From VRUE01 sp963718755 (GTDB taxonomy: Bacteria; Actinomycetota; Thermoleophilia; Solirubrobacterales; 70-9): a DNA stretch of 64,000 bases. The stretch lies in the NCBI GenBank assembly GCA_963718755.1, contig OY970376.1:2170001-2234000 (forward strand), given 5' to 3'. The notes below the pieces were generated by a model. That model was not told where the DNA came from. It saw nothing but the letters and a program-made list of their open reading frames with translations, and did no database searches. A program made the translations under genes and the position numbers. Shown here piece after piece: positions 23,038 through 30,643 of this stretch; the stretch's first letter is position 1; each line of letters begins with the position of its first letter.

Positions 23038-23291
23038 ATGCCCTCTCTTTCGTTCGCCTACGGAGTTAGCTGTCGGGCTCGCGCTGAAAGAGATGCGCTA
23101 CGGACGCTCTTCGTCCGATTCGCCCCTGGGACCTGCAAGGGTCCCTGCGGTTCCTCCGCTCCCGGCCGCTGTGCGGCCGGGATTCGGCTATTGCTGGGGC
23201 GGCAGTATAGAGAGGACCCCGGCAGCACGGGAACTCGGCTTGGCGGCTATCATCCCGGAGCCGCTGGGCCCGTCCCTGCGGCTTTTCTCTG
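23038..23291 (+). promoter_or_regulatory. rplM leader with three hairpins
   Basis: This 254-bp gap between the M23 gene and rplM holds three successive hairpins: CGGACG/CGTCCG (23101-23117), GGGACC/GGTCCC (23128-23145) and CCCGGCCG/CGGCCGGG (23161-23181). A possible -10 TATAGA lies at 23206-23211. Ribosomal protein operons are often autoregulated through such leaders; I cannot match it to a named L13 leader. Confidence 0.4.
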
Positions 23292-23723
23292 ATGAAGACC
23301 TACGTCGCCAAACCATCCGACCGCCAGCGAGACTGGCTCGTCGTCGATGCCGAGGGCCAGACCCTGGGCCGGCTGGCGACGCGGATTGCCGACGCGCTGC
23401 GCGGCAAGCGCAAGCCCGAGTACACCCCGCACGTCGATACCGGCGACTTCGTCGTCGTCATCAACGCGGAGAAGATCCGGGTGACCGGGAAAAAGATGGA
23501 GCAGAAGACCTACTGGCGCCACAGCGGCTATCCGGGCGGGATCAAGTCCCGCACGCTGGCCGAGATGCTCGACCGCCGTCCGGAGGAGGTGATCCGCAAG
23601 GCGGTGAAGGGCATGCTGCCCCGCAACCGCCTCGCCCGCAAGCAGCTGACCAAGCTCAAGGTCTACGCCGGGCCGGATCACCCGCACGCGGCGCAGAAAC
23701 CACAGCCGATGGAGATCACTTGA
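23292..23723 (+). CDS. rplM: 50S ribosomal protein L13
   Basis: 143 residues, full length. MKTYVAKPSDRQRDWLVVDA, GKRKPEYTPHVDTGDFVVV, and YWRHSGYPGGIKSRT are diagnostic of L13, an early assembly protein of the large subunit. It is followed by rpsI with a stop-start overlap (cTTGA), the universal L13-S9 pair. Confidence 0.98.
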   Translation: MKTYVAKPSDRQRDWLVVDAEGQTLGRLATRIADALRGKRKPEYTPHVDTGDFVVVINAEKIRVTGKKMEQKTYWRHSGYPGGIKSRTLAEMLDRRPEEVIRKAVKGMLPRNRLARKQLTKLKVYAGPDHPHAAQKPQPMEIT

Positions 23724-24541
23724 TAGACGAGCCGCAGAACGACGAGACTTCAGAGGAGCCGCAGGAGACTCCAGAGGAGTCGCAGGAGACTCCCGCTCAG
23801 GACGAGGGCGACCAAGCCGCGGGTCCAGCGGCAGATGCGTCTGACGCCGAGAACGAGGCGCCTGCGGAGGAGGCTGCTGAGCCCCCTGCAACTGAGCAGG
23901 AGGAGGCCGAGCCCGAGGCCGCTGAGGCGGCTGAGGAGCGCGAGGAGCCGAAAGCTGAGAAGAAAAAGGACGCTATTCCCGGCGCCGATCTGGAGCCGAT
24001 TGCGGTTGAGCAAGACGAGCGGCCGCTCAGCGCTGAGGAGCGGGCGCGGCGCGAAGCCGAGGAAGAGGAGGAGCGGGCGCGCGAAGCGGCGCTGACCGGC
24101 GATTCCGAGGACGAGGAGCAACCCGCGACCCGTGCGCCGGCCAAGGTGGAGGGCGACTCCCGCTTCCTGGCGACCGGCAAACGCAAGAACGCGATCGCCC
24201 GTGTCACCCTGCTCTCGGGCAGCGGCAAGATCGAGATCAACGGGCGCCCGATCGAGGAGTTCTTCCCGCGTCCCCTGCACCAGACGACCGCTTGCCAGCC
24301 GCTCACGACCACCGGTTATGAGAGCAGCGTCGACGTCCGCGTCAGGGTTCACGGTGGTGGCGTCAGCGGCCAGGCCGGAGCGGTTCGCCACGGCATCGCC
24401 CGGGCGCTGATCGAGGTCGACCCCGAGCTTCGCGGTGAGCTGAAGAAGCGCGGCTTCCTCACCCGCGACGCCCGCGCCAAGGAGAGGCGCAAGGCAGGCC
24501 TGAAGAAGGCCCGTAAGCGGCCGCAGTTCAGCAAGCGCTGA
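23720..24541 (+). CDS. rpsI: 30S ribosomal protein S9 with long acidic N-terminal extension
   Basis: The last ~127 residues are a normal S9: RFLATGKRKNAIARVTLL, GRPIEEFFPR, GGGVSGQAGAVRHGIARAL, and the C-terminal KKARKRPQFSKR that reaches the P-site tRNA. Before it lies an extension of ~146 residues, almost entirely Glu, Ala, Pro, Gln and Asp, with a repeated EEPQETP/EESQETP unit near the start. S9 is normally 130-170 residues, so this is roughly double length. The TTG at 23720 overlaps the rplM stop and is the only start that keeps coupling. Function of the extension is unknown. Confidence 0.93.
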   Translation: MIDEPQNDETSEEPQETPEESQETPAQDEGDQAAGPAADASDAENEAPAEEAAEPPATEQEEAEPEAAEAAEEREEPKAEKKKDAIPGADLEPIAVEQDERPLSAEERARREAEEEEERAREAALTGDSEDEEQPATRAPAKVEGDSRFLATGKRKNAIARVTLLSGSGKIEINGRPIEEFFPRPLHQTTACQPLTTTGYESSVDVRVRVHGGGVSGQAGAVRHGIARALIEVDPELRGELKKRGFLTRDARAKERRKAGLKKARKRPQFSKR

Positions 24542-24551
24542 GAAGGACGCT

Positions 24552-25901
24552 GTGAGCGCGGAGCGCAAGCTCTTCGGAACCGACGGGGTCCGGGGGGAGG
24601 CTGGGACGTTCCTCACCGCGGAGCTGGCGCTTGCCCTTGGGCGAGCCGCAACCGCCTCTCTCGAGGCGCAGCGTCCGCAGGTGCTGATCGTCCGCGACAC
24701 GCGAGAGTCGGGCCCGATGCTGGAAGCGGCTCTCGCCGCCGGCGTCGCCGAGGCCGCCGGCGACGCGCTGCTGGGCGGAGTGCTGCCGACGCCCGCTGCC
24801 GCGGTCCTCGTGCGCAAGCTCGGCCTCGACCTCGCCGTGGTCATCTCCGCCTCCCACAATCCCTACCGCGACAACGGCATCAAGTTCTTCAGCGCCAACG
24901 GGACCAAGCTCGACGACGCGACCGAGGCCGGGATCGAGGCGCTGCTCGGCGAGCGCGGTCGAGGTTTGGACCGCATAGCGGCTCAAAGCTCTACCGCGAG
25001 CCCCGGATTCGGCCATGTGCGCGAGCTGAACGGCGGCGACGAGGACTACCTGCGTGCCCTCGAGGCGGCCTTCCCGCTCGACCTCTCCGGGGTCAAGGTG
25101 GCGCTCGACTGCGCCAACGGTGCCACGTACCGTGTCGCTCCGGCGATCTTCGAACGCCTCGGAGCCGAGGTCGAGGCGGTCGGTGTCGAGCCCGACGGGC
25201 GCAACATCAACGAGGGCTGTGGCTCCACCCACCTCGACCACCTGGCCGGCCACATCGCCTCCACCGGCGCCACCGTCGGCTTCGCCTTCGACGGCGATGG
25301 CGACCGGGTGCTCGCGGTCGACGGCAGCGGTCGCGCCCACGACGGCGACGAGCTGATCGCTCTGCTGGCGCGGGGCCAAGCGGCGCGCGGCGAGCTGGGT
25401 GGCGGTGTCGCCGTGACGGTGATGAGCAACTACGGCTTCCACCAGGCGATGGACGGGGAGGGGATCGACGTCGCCGTGACCAAGGTCGGCGATCGCTACG
25501 TCCTCGACGAGCTGCGCGAGCGCGGCTGGGCCCTGGGCGGCGAGCAGTCGGGGCACATCATCAACATGCGCTTCGCCGCCACCGGCGACGGGATCGCAGC
25601 GGCGCTGATGACGATGCAGGAGCTCGGCGGCAGCGACCTTGCCGGAGTCGAGGCGATGGAGAAGCTGCCGCAAACGCTGGTCAACGTCGAGGTCGCCGAC
25701 CGTGAGGCGATCGCCGGCGCCGAGGCGGTCTGGGAGGCGGTCGAGCGCGAAGGCGCCGAGCTCGAGGGGCGCGGTCGCGTCCTCCTGCGCCCCTCCGGCA
25801 CCGAGCCGCTGGTTCGCGTGATGGCCGAGGCGCCGAGTGCGGAGGAGGCGGACGCCGTTTGCAAGCGCCTGGCCGACCTGGTTCGGCAAGAGCTGGGCTG
25901 A
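24552..25901 (+). CDS. glmM: Phosphoglucosamine mutase
   Basis: Converts glucosamine-6-P to glucosamine-1-P for UDP-GlcNAc and peptidoglycan. 449 residues, GTG start. KLFGTDGVRGEAG at the N-terminus, the phosphoserine loop in ISASHNPYRDNGIKFF, the metal loop AFDGDGDRVLAVD, the sugar loop GGEQSGHII and the phosphate loop RPSGTEPLVRVM are all present. Residues ~136-149 (GLDRIAAQSSTASP) in the linker between the first two domains are encoded by a decayed P3 hairpin. It lies upstream of glmS, making a two-gene amino-sugar unit behind the ribosomal proteins. Confidence 0.97.
   Translation: MSAERKLFGTDGVRGEAGTFLTAELALALGRAATASLEAQRPQVLIVRDTRESGPMLEAALAAGVAEAAGDALLGGVLPTPAAAVLVRKLGLDLAVVISASHNPYRDNGIKFFSANGTKLDDATEAGIEALLGERGRGLDRIAAQSSTASPGFGHVRELNGGDEDYLRALEAAFPLDLSGVKVALDCANGATYRVAPAIFERLGAEVEAVGVEPDGRNINEGCGSTHLDHLAGHIASTGATVGFAFDGDGDRVLAVDGSGRAHDGDELIALLARGQAARGELGGGVAVTVMSNYGFHQAMDGEGIDVAVTKVGDRYVLDELRERGWALGGEQSGHIINMRFAATGDGIAAALMTMQELGGSDLAGVEAMEKLPQTLVNVEVADREAIAGAEAVWEAVEREGAELEGRGRVLLRPSGTEPLVRVMAEAPSAEEADAVCKRLADLVRQELG
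24954..24997. repeat. Palindromic repeat P3, copy 2 (inside glmM)
   Basis: Arms 24954-24968 and 24983-24997 pair at 13 of 15 positions around a loop containing CCGCATAGCG. The 20 bases 24961-24980 are identical to 5089-5108. It is in frame in the glmM coding sequence. Confidence 0.8.
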
Positions 25902-25932
25902 ATCTCCCGCCCTCTACGCTGTACGGCCTTCC

Positions 25933-27789
25933 ATGTGCGGAATAGTCGGATACGTTGGTGCGCGCCCCTGCCGCGACCTCCTGGTCGCCGGTTTGGAGAA
26001 GCTTGAATACCGTGGCTATGACTCGGCCGGGGTCTCGGTGATCGAGGACGGCCGCGTCGACAGCGTGCGCGCGGTCGGCAATCTCGCCAATTTGCGCGCC
26101 GCGATGGCCGAGGAGGAGGGGGAGGGCGGCGTAGCGGTTGCCGCCGTGCCGGCCACGACCGGTGTCGCTCACACCCGTTGGGCGACCCACGGTCGCGTCA
26201 CCGAGGAGAACGCTCACCCGCACAGCGACACCAGCGATCGCGTCCACATCGTGCTCAACGGGATCGTCGAGAACCACGCCAGGCTGCGCGCCCGGCTCGA
26301 GTCCGAAGGGCAGGAGTTCAGCTCCGAAACGGACGCCGAGGTCGTCGCCCACCTGATCGCCAGCCACTTCGACGGCGACCTGGCCGCCGCCGTGCGCGTC
26401 GCCTTCGCCGAGCTGCGCGGCCACTACGCCTTCGTCGCCATGCATGCCGACCGCCCCGAGCTGCTGGTCGGGGCGCGCAAGGAGTGCCCGCTGGTCGCGG
26501 GCGTCGGCGAGGGTGAGAGCTTCCTCGCCTCGGCGATCCCCGCCTTCCTCGCCCAGACCCGGATGGCGGTCGCGATCGAGAACGACGAGATCGTCACGAT
26601 CGACGCCTCCGGGGTGGCGATCACCGACGCCGACGGCAACCCGATCGAGCGCGAGGCGGAAGAGATCGACTGGGACGAGGCGGCCGCCGAGAAGGGCGGC
26701 TACGAGACCTTCATGCTGAAGGAGATCCACGAACAGGCCGACTCGGTCGCCGAAACGATCGCCGACCGCATGCCCGGGGACGACGGCGTCGATCTCTCCG
26801 AGCTCGGGCTGGACGATGACTTCCTGCGCGGCCTGAGGCGGATCGTGATCGTCGCCTGCGGCACGTCCTACCACGCCGGTCTGGTCGGCCGCTACGCGAT
26901 CGAGGAGTGGGCCAGGGTGCCGGTCGAGATGGACGTCGCCTCCGAGTACCGCTACCGCAACCCGGTCGTGGGCGAGGGCGATCTGGTGATCGGCATCACC
27001 CAGTCGGGAGAGACGGCCGACACGCTGGCCGCGATGCGCCTGGCGCGCGAGCGCGGCGCAACGGTGCTGGCCGTCACCAACATCATGGGCAGCCAGGCGA
27101 CCCGCGACGCCGACGCCGTCCTCTACACCCGCAGCGGCGTCGAGATCAGCGTCGCCGCGACCAAGACCTTCGTCGCCCAGGTTGCGGCGATGTACCTGAT
27201 CGGGCTCTGGCTGGCAGAGCTGCGGGGGACGCTGCCGGCCGAGCGCCTGACTGAGCTGGTCGCCGAGATGAAGTCCCTGCCTTCGAAGGTCGAGACGACG
27301 CTCGCCAGCTGCCAGGAGGCGGTCGCCAAGGTCGCCGCAGAGCACGCCGAGCAGCAGTTCTTCCTCTACCTGGGCCGCCACATCGGCCTGCCGGTCTGCC
27401 TCGAGGGGGCGCTGAAGCTGAAGGAGATCTCCTACATCCCGACCGACGCCTACGCCGCCGGCGAGATGAAGCACGGCCCGATCGCCCTGCTCGACGAGTC
27501 GACCCCGGTCGTCTGTGTGGCAACGGCGAGCCCCGTGCTCGACAAGGTGCTCTCCAACGTCGAAGAGGTGCGAGCGCGCGGCGCCGACACGATCGCCATT
27601 GCAACCGCCGGCGACAAGAAAGTGGCCGCGGTAGCCGACGCGACGATCGAGGTGGCCGCCAGCGACTGGATCCTGCAGCCGATCCTGGCGATCTTGCCGC
27701 TGCAGCTGCTCGCCTATGACATCGCCCGCTCCCGCGGGCTCAACGTCGACCAGCCCCGCAATTTGGCCAAGACCGTCACGGTCGAGTGA
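25933..27789 (+). CDS. glmS: Glucosamine-fructose-6-phosphate aminotransferase
   Basis: Makes glucosamine-6-P from fructose-6-P and glutamine. 618 residues starting MCGIVGYVG at 25933, so the catalytic Cys becomes N-terminal after Met removal. The Ntn glutaminase domain has LEYRGYDSAGVS and HTRWATHGRVTEENAHPH. Two SIS isomerase domains follow, with ACGTSYHAGLVGRYAIEEWA, GITQSGETADT, and the end block ARSRGLNVDQPRNLAKTVTVE. Complete and standard in length. No leader ribozyme is seen upstream (only 31 bp from glmM). Confidence 0.98.
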   Translation: MCGIVGYVGARPCRDLLVAGLEKLEYRGYDSAGVSVIEDGRVDSVRAVGNLANLRAAMAEEEGEGGVAVAAVPATTGVAHTRWATHGRVTEENAHPHSDTSDRVHIVLNGIVENHARLRARLESEGQEFSSETDAEVVAHLIASHFDGDLAAAVRVAFAELRGHYAFVAMHADRPELLVGARKECPLVAGVGEGESFLASAIPAFLAQTRMAVAIENDEIVTIDASGVAITDADGNPIEREAEEIDWDEAAAEKGGYETFMLKEIHEQADSVAETIADRMPGDDGVDLSELGLDDDFLRGLRRIVIVACGTSYHAGLVGRYAIEEWARVPVEMDVASEYRYRNPVVGEGDLVIGITQSGETADTLAAMRLARERGATVLAVTNIMGSQATRDADAVLYTRSGVEISVAATKTFVAQVAAMYLIGLWLAELRGTLPAERLTELVAEMKSLPSKVETTLASCQEAVAKVAAEHAEQQFFLYLGRHIGLPVCLEGALKLKEISYIPTDAYAAGEMKHGPIALLDESTPVVCVATASPVLDKVLSNVEEVRARGADTIAIATAGDKKVAAVADATIEVAASDWILQPILAILPLQLLAYDIARSRGLNVDQPRNLAKTVTVE

Positions 27790-27802
27790 CGCTGTGAGTA
27801 GG

Positions 27803-29383
27803 ATGCCGGGCCGCATGGTGCCCCGTCCCCTTCTTGCCGCGCTTGCCGTGGCCGCGCTGATCGCCGTTCCAGTCGGTTGTGGCGGCGGCGACGGTGGCTC
27901 ATCGGGCTCGGAGGTTGCCGAGCTGGCGCCGCCGCGCACGCCGGTCTTCCTCGAAGGCGTGCTGCGCCCGACCGGTGAGCTGAAGTCGAACACCGAGGCG
28001 GCCGCGGAGCGGATCGCCGGGATCGACAACCTCGGCGACTTCGTCGTCTCCGAGCTGGAAAGCTCGGCCCAGGAGGACGGCGAACCGGTCGACTTCGACA
28101 CGGAAATCGAGCCCTGGCTCGGCGAGCGAGCGGCGGTCTTCTTCGAGCGGCTCGAGGACGACGAGCTGACCGATCTCGGCATCGTCGTCGAATCGACCGA
28201 CCCGGACGCGACGCAGGAATTCATCGACACCCAGGTGAAAGAGAGCGACGAGCCGTACCGCTCGGGTTCCTACGAAGGGGTCGACTACCAGGTCGGCGGC
28301 GATGAAGACAACGCGATCGGTGTCGTCGCTGACTTCCTTCTCATCGCCGACGACGAGAAGGTCTTCGAAGACGCTGTCGATGCCTCCGAAGGCGACTCGC
28401 TCGCCGCCGAAGACACCTTCAGCGAGGCGATCTCGGCGGCCTCCGACGGCAGCCTCGCCGACGTCTACATCGACGTCGGCCGCTTGATCGAGCAGTCGGG
28501 CGGGGAGATCGACCCACAGGCGCGCCAGGTCCTGCAGAACGCCGGCATCGACCCCAGCGAAGCGACCGCCGTTGCCAGCGTCGTGCCGGGCTCCGATCAG
28601 ATCACGGTCGAATTCAGCAGCGACCTCGCCGGCCAGGAAGCACCGACCGGAGAGGCCTCCGAGCTGCTCGGCTCGCTGCCGGGCAACGCCTTCGCCGCCT
28701 TTGCGGTCTCGGGCTTCGGCGAGCAGGTGGACGAAGCGATCGACAGCCTCGACAAGGAAGGCATTCCGGATGCGGTTCCGCCGAATCAGCTGAAGAAAGG
28801 CCTGAAGCAACTCGGCATCGATCTCGAAGCGCTCTCCGGCTCGCTCGAGGACGCCGGCGCCTTCGCCGTCGGCAACGGCGAGAGCAGCCTCGGCGGCGCT
28901 CTGGTGCTGACCACGAAGGGCTCGGGGGGAACCGAAGCGGTCGCCAATATCGCCGACCTGCTGCGCAGCGTCCAGGTCGAGGGGGTGACGCCGCTGAAGG
29001 GCAAGTACAGCGGCTTCTCGATCCGCGACCAGGAGGATCTCGGCGACAAGCCCCTGGTGGTCGCGGCCACGGAGGGTCGGATCGCGATCGGCTACGGCCT
29101 GCCGGCAACCCTGAGCGGCCTGCTGGCCGGTGCCGCCAGCGAGGGCAAGACCCTTTCGGATAACCCCGTCTACGACGACGCCGTGGCGGCGCTGGGCGAC
29201 ACGCCGATCGCCGGCTTCGCCGATGGCTCCGCCGCCCTGCGCCTCGCCGATTCGCTGATCCCAGCCGGCGACGACGATTTCGAGGGAGCGAAGAAATACC
29301 TGAAGAGCATCCGCTTCCTCGCCCTCGGCTCCGTCACCCAGGACGACCTGGCGACGGCCAAGCTGATCGTCGGCCTGAAGTAG
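27803..29383 (+). CDS. DUF3352-type lipoprotein
   Basis: A ~526-residue secreted protein. The N-terminus MPGRMVPRPLLAALAVAALI ends in a lipobox-like PVGC, followed by a GGGDGGSSGS linker, so it is probably a surface lipoprotein. The body is acidic and built of repeated beta-rich units (WLGERAAVFFERL, YEGVDYQVGG, VADFLLIADDEKVFEDAVDA) typical of DUF3352. No catalytic motif is known for the family. Starts at GTG 27794, ATG 27803 or ATG 27815 are all possible; no strong RBS separates them. Convergent with the Fic gene. Confidence 0.85.
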   Translation: MPGRMVPRPLLAALAVAALIAVPVGCGGGDGGSSGSEVAELAPPRTPVFLEGVLRPTGELKSNTEAAAERIAGIDNLGDFVVSELESSAQEDGEPVDFDTEIEPWLGERAAVFFERLEDDELTDLGIVVESTDPDATQEFIDTQVKESDEPYRSGSYEGVDYQVGGDEDNAIGVVADFLLIADDEKVFEDAVDASEGDSLAAEDTFSEAISAASDGSLADVYIDVGRLIEQSGGEIDPQARQVLQNAGIDPSEATAVASVVPGSDQITVEFSSDLAGQEAPTGEASELLGSLPGNAFAAFAVSGFGEQVDEAIDSLDKEGIPDAVPPNQLKKGLKQLGIDLEALSGSLEDAGAFAVGNGESSLGGALVLTTKGSGGTEAVANIADLLRSVQVEGVTPLKGKYSGFSIRDQEDLGDKPLVVAATEGRIAIGYGLPATLSGLLAGAASEGKTLSDNPVYDDAVAALGDTPIAGFADGSAALRLADSLIPAGDDDFEGAKKYLKSIRFLALGSVTQDDLATAKLIVGLK

Positions 29384-29401
29384 CTCAGGTCAAGCTGAGC
29401 T
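29382..29401. terminator. Small hairpin between convergent genes
   Basis: AGCTCAG (29382-29388) and CTGAGCT (29395-29401) with a 6-nt loop; it contains the stop codons of both convergent genes and could act in both directions. Confidence 0.35.
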
Positions 29402-30554
29402 GGCGCTTCTCACGAGCAATGCGGAAGGGGTCGTCTGCTCCCCGTGGCGGGCGCTTCAGGCGAATGCCCTCACGTAGCTTCCTCGCGTCGGCACCGGCCA
29501 GGTAAAAGCGGGCGCGGCGCTCCCCGACCGGTTCGAGCAGCCCTGCGTCGACCATCGCTTTGAGGTCGCGGGAGGCGCTCTGGTCACTGATCTCCTCGCC
29601 CGTCATCTCCTCGCCCGCGCTTTGGTAGCTCCCCCGCCGGATTCTCAGGCCATAGGCGGTGTCGACGAGCGCTGCTGCGCATCTCTCGGGCAGCCGGTGT
29701 CGTTCGGTCAGCGCAACGCAGCCGTTCCATAGCTCCTCGATCTCCACTCGGCGTCGTTGCGTCGTGCGGATCTGCAGGAAATGGGCACGGAGGCAGAAGC
29801 GAAGCCACGGGCGGGCATCACGATCCGGGTGCCACGAGCCCGCCCCGACATCGGTCAGAACGTCGTAGTAGGCCTGCGTATTACGTCCGAGGAACTCCTC
29901 GATGCTGGAGAAGATCGGCGCCACCACGCGGTCCCGTGCGAGGACCAGGGTCTGCAGGCATCGCGCCATCCGCCCGTTGCCGTCGCTGAACGGGTGGATC
30001 AGGGTCAGATTCAGATGGGCCATCGCCGCTTTGACGAGGACCGGGCTTTCGTCGCGACGCAGGTCGCTCAGCATCTCCGCGATCAGTGACGGAACGTCTT
30101 CGCTTGGCGGGCCTTCGTAGACCGTCTCGCCGTTCTCCTTCTGCACGTAGACGTCACCAGGCCGCCACCGCCCCGGGTTCTTCCGCAGATCGTGCTTGAT
30201 CATCATGAAGTGCAAGCTTTTGAGCAGGCCATCGTCGACCTCGAGCGCGTCATCGCCGGCCACCTGCAGGACGTAGGTCATCGCGTCGCGGTAGCCGGCC
30301 AGGGCAAGCTGGGTCTCCTCGTTCGCGTCGAGGGTCGGCTCACCCTCGACCGCTGCGACGACGTCGTCGAGCGAGGCGTTGTATCCCTCGATGCTGTTGG
30401 AGCCCTGGACCGCTCGCGCGAAGGCCATCTTGCGCAGGGTTCCGGCCCAGCGGCGCGGCTCTGAAACGCGATCTTGGAGCTCGTCGCGGAGCTCCGCAAT
30501 CATGCGGATGACATCCCGCTCGTCGTCGCGCAGTTCGGGGGTCTCGAAGATCAT
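29385..30554 (-). CDS. Fic-domain protein (AMP transferase family)
   Basis: A 389-residue class II Fic protein. The catalytic loop HPFSDGNGRMAR begins at H187, matching HPFx[D/E]GNGRxxR. An N-terminal inhibitory helix motif (S/T)xxxE(G/N) is present as SNSIEG (S52-G57), whose Glu56 would block ATP binding until released. A Fic_N-type segment precedes it, and the C-terminal ~110 residues (GEEISDQSASRDLKAMVDAGLL) look like a winged helix. Fic enzymes usually transfer AMP from ATP to a target protein; the target is unknown. No separate antitoxin is next to it. It has a palindromic, AT-rich promoter at its start, consistent with autorepression by its DNA-binding domain. Confidence 0.92.
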   Translation of the reverse strand: MIFETPELRDDERDVIRMIAELRDELQDRVSEPRRWAGTLRKMAFARAVQGSNSIEGYNASLDDVVAAVEGEPTLDANEETQLALAGYRDAMTYVLQVAGDDALEVDDGLLKSLHFMMIKHDLRKNPGRWRPGDVYVQKENGETVYEGPPSEDVPSLIAEMLSDLRRDESPVLVKAAMAHLNLTLIHPFSDGNGRMARCLQTLVLARDRVVAPIFSSIEEFLGRNTQAYYDVLTDVGAGSWHPDRDARPWLRFCLRAHFLQIRTTQRRRVEIEELWNGCVALTERHRLPERCAAALVDTAYGLRIRRGSYQSAGEEMTGEEISDQSASRDLKAMVDAGLLEPVGERRARFYLAGADARKLREGIRLKRPPRGADDPFRIAREKRQLSLT

Positions 30555-30558
30555 GATG

Positions 30559-30592
30559 TTTACAAAGTATCAATCATATGATGTTTTGTAAA
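30559..30592 (-). promoter_or_regulatory. Promoter/operator of the Fic gene
   Basis: TTTACAAA (30559-30566) and TTTGTAAA (30585-30592) form a perfect inverted repeat with the 10-bp palindrome ATCATATGAT (30573-30582) near its centre. On the minus strand TTTACA and TACTTT are 17 bp apart, a plausible -35/-10 pair, placing the transcript start almost at the ATG. The segment is strikingly AT-rich for this DNA. Confidence 0.45.
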
Positions 30593-30643
30593 TGTCATAG
30601 CATCATCGAGGTTCGAGACCCACTCGACTACTAGGCTGGCTGC

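Noticed and set aside
25681..28230. Long minus-strand open frame of about 850 codons
   Set aside because: Antisense to glmM, glmS and the DUF3352 gene, with composition-driven sequence only.
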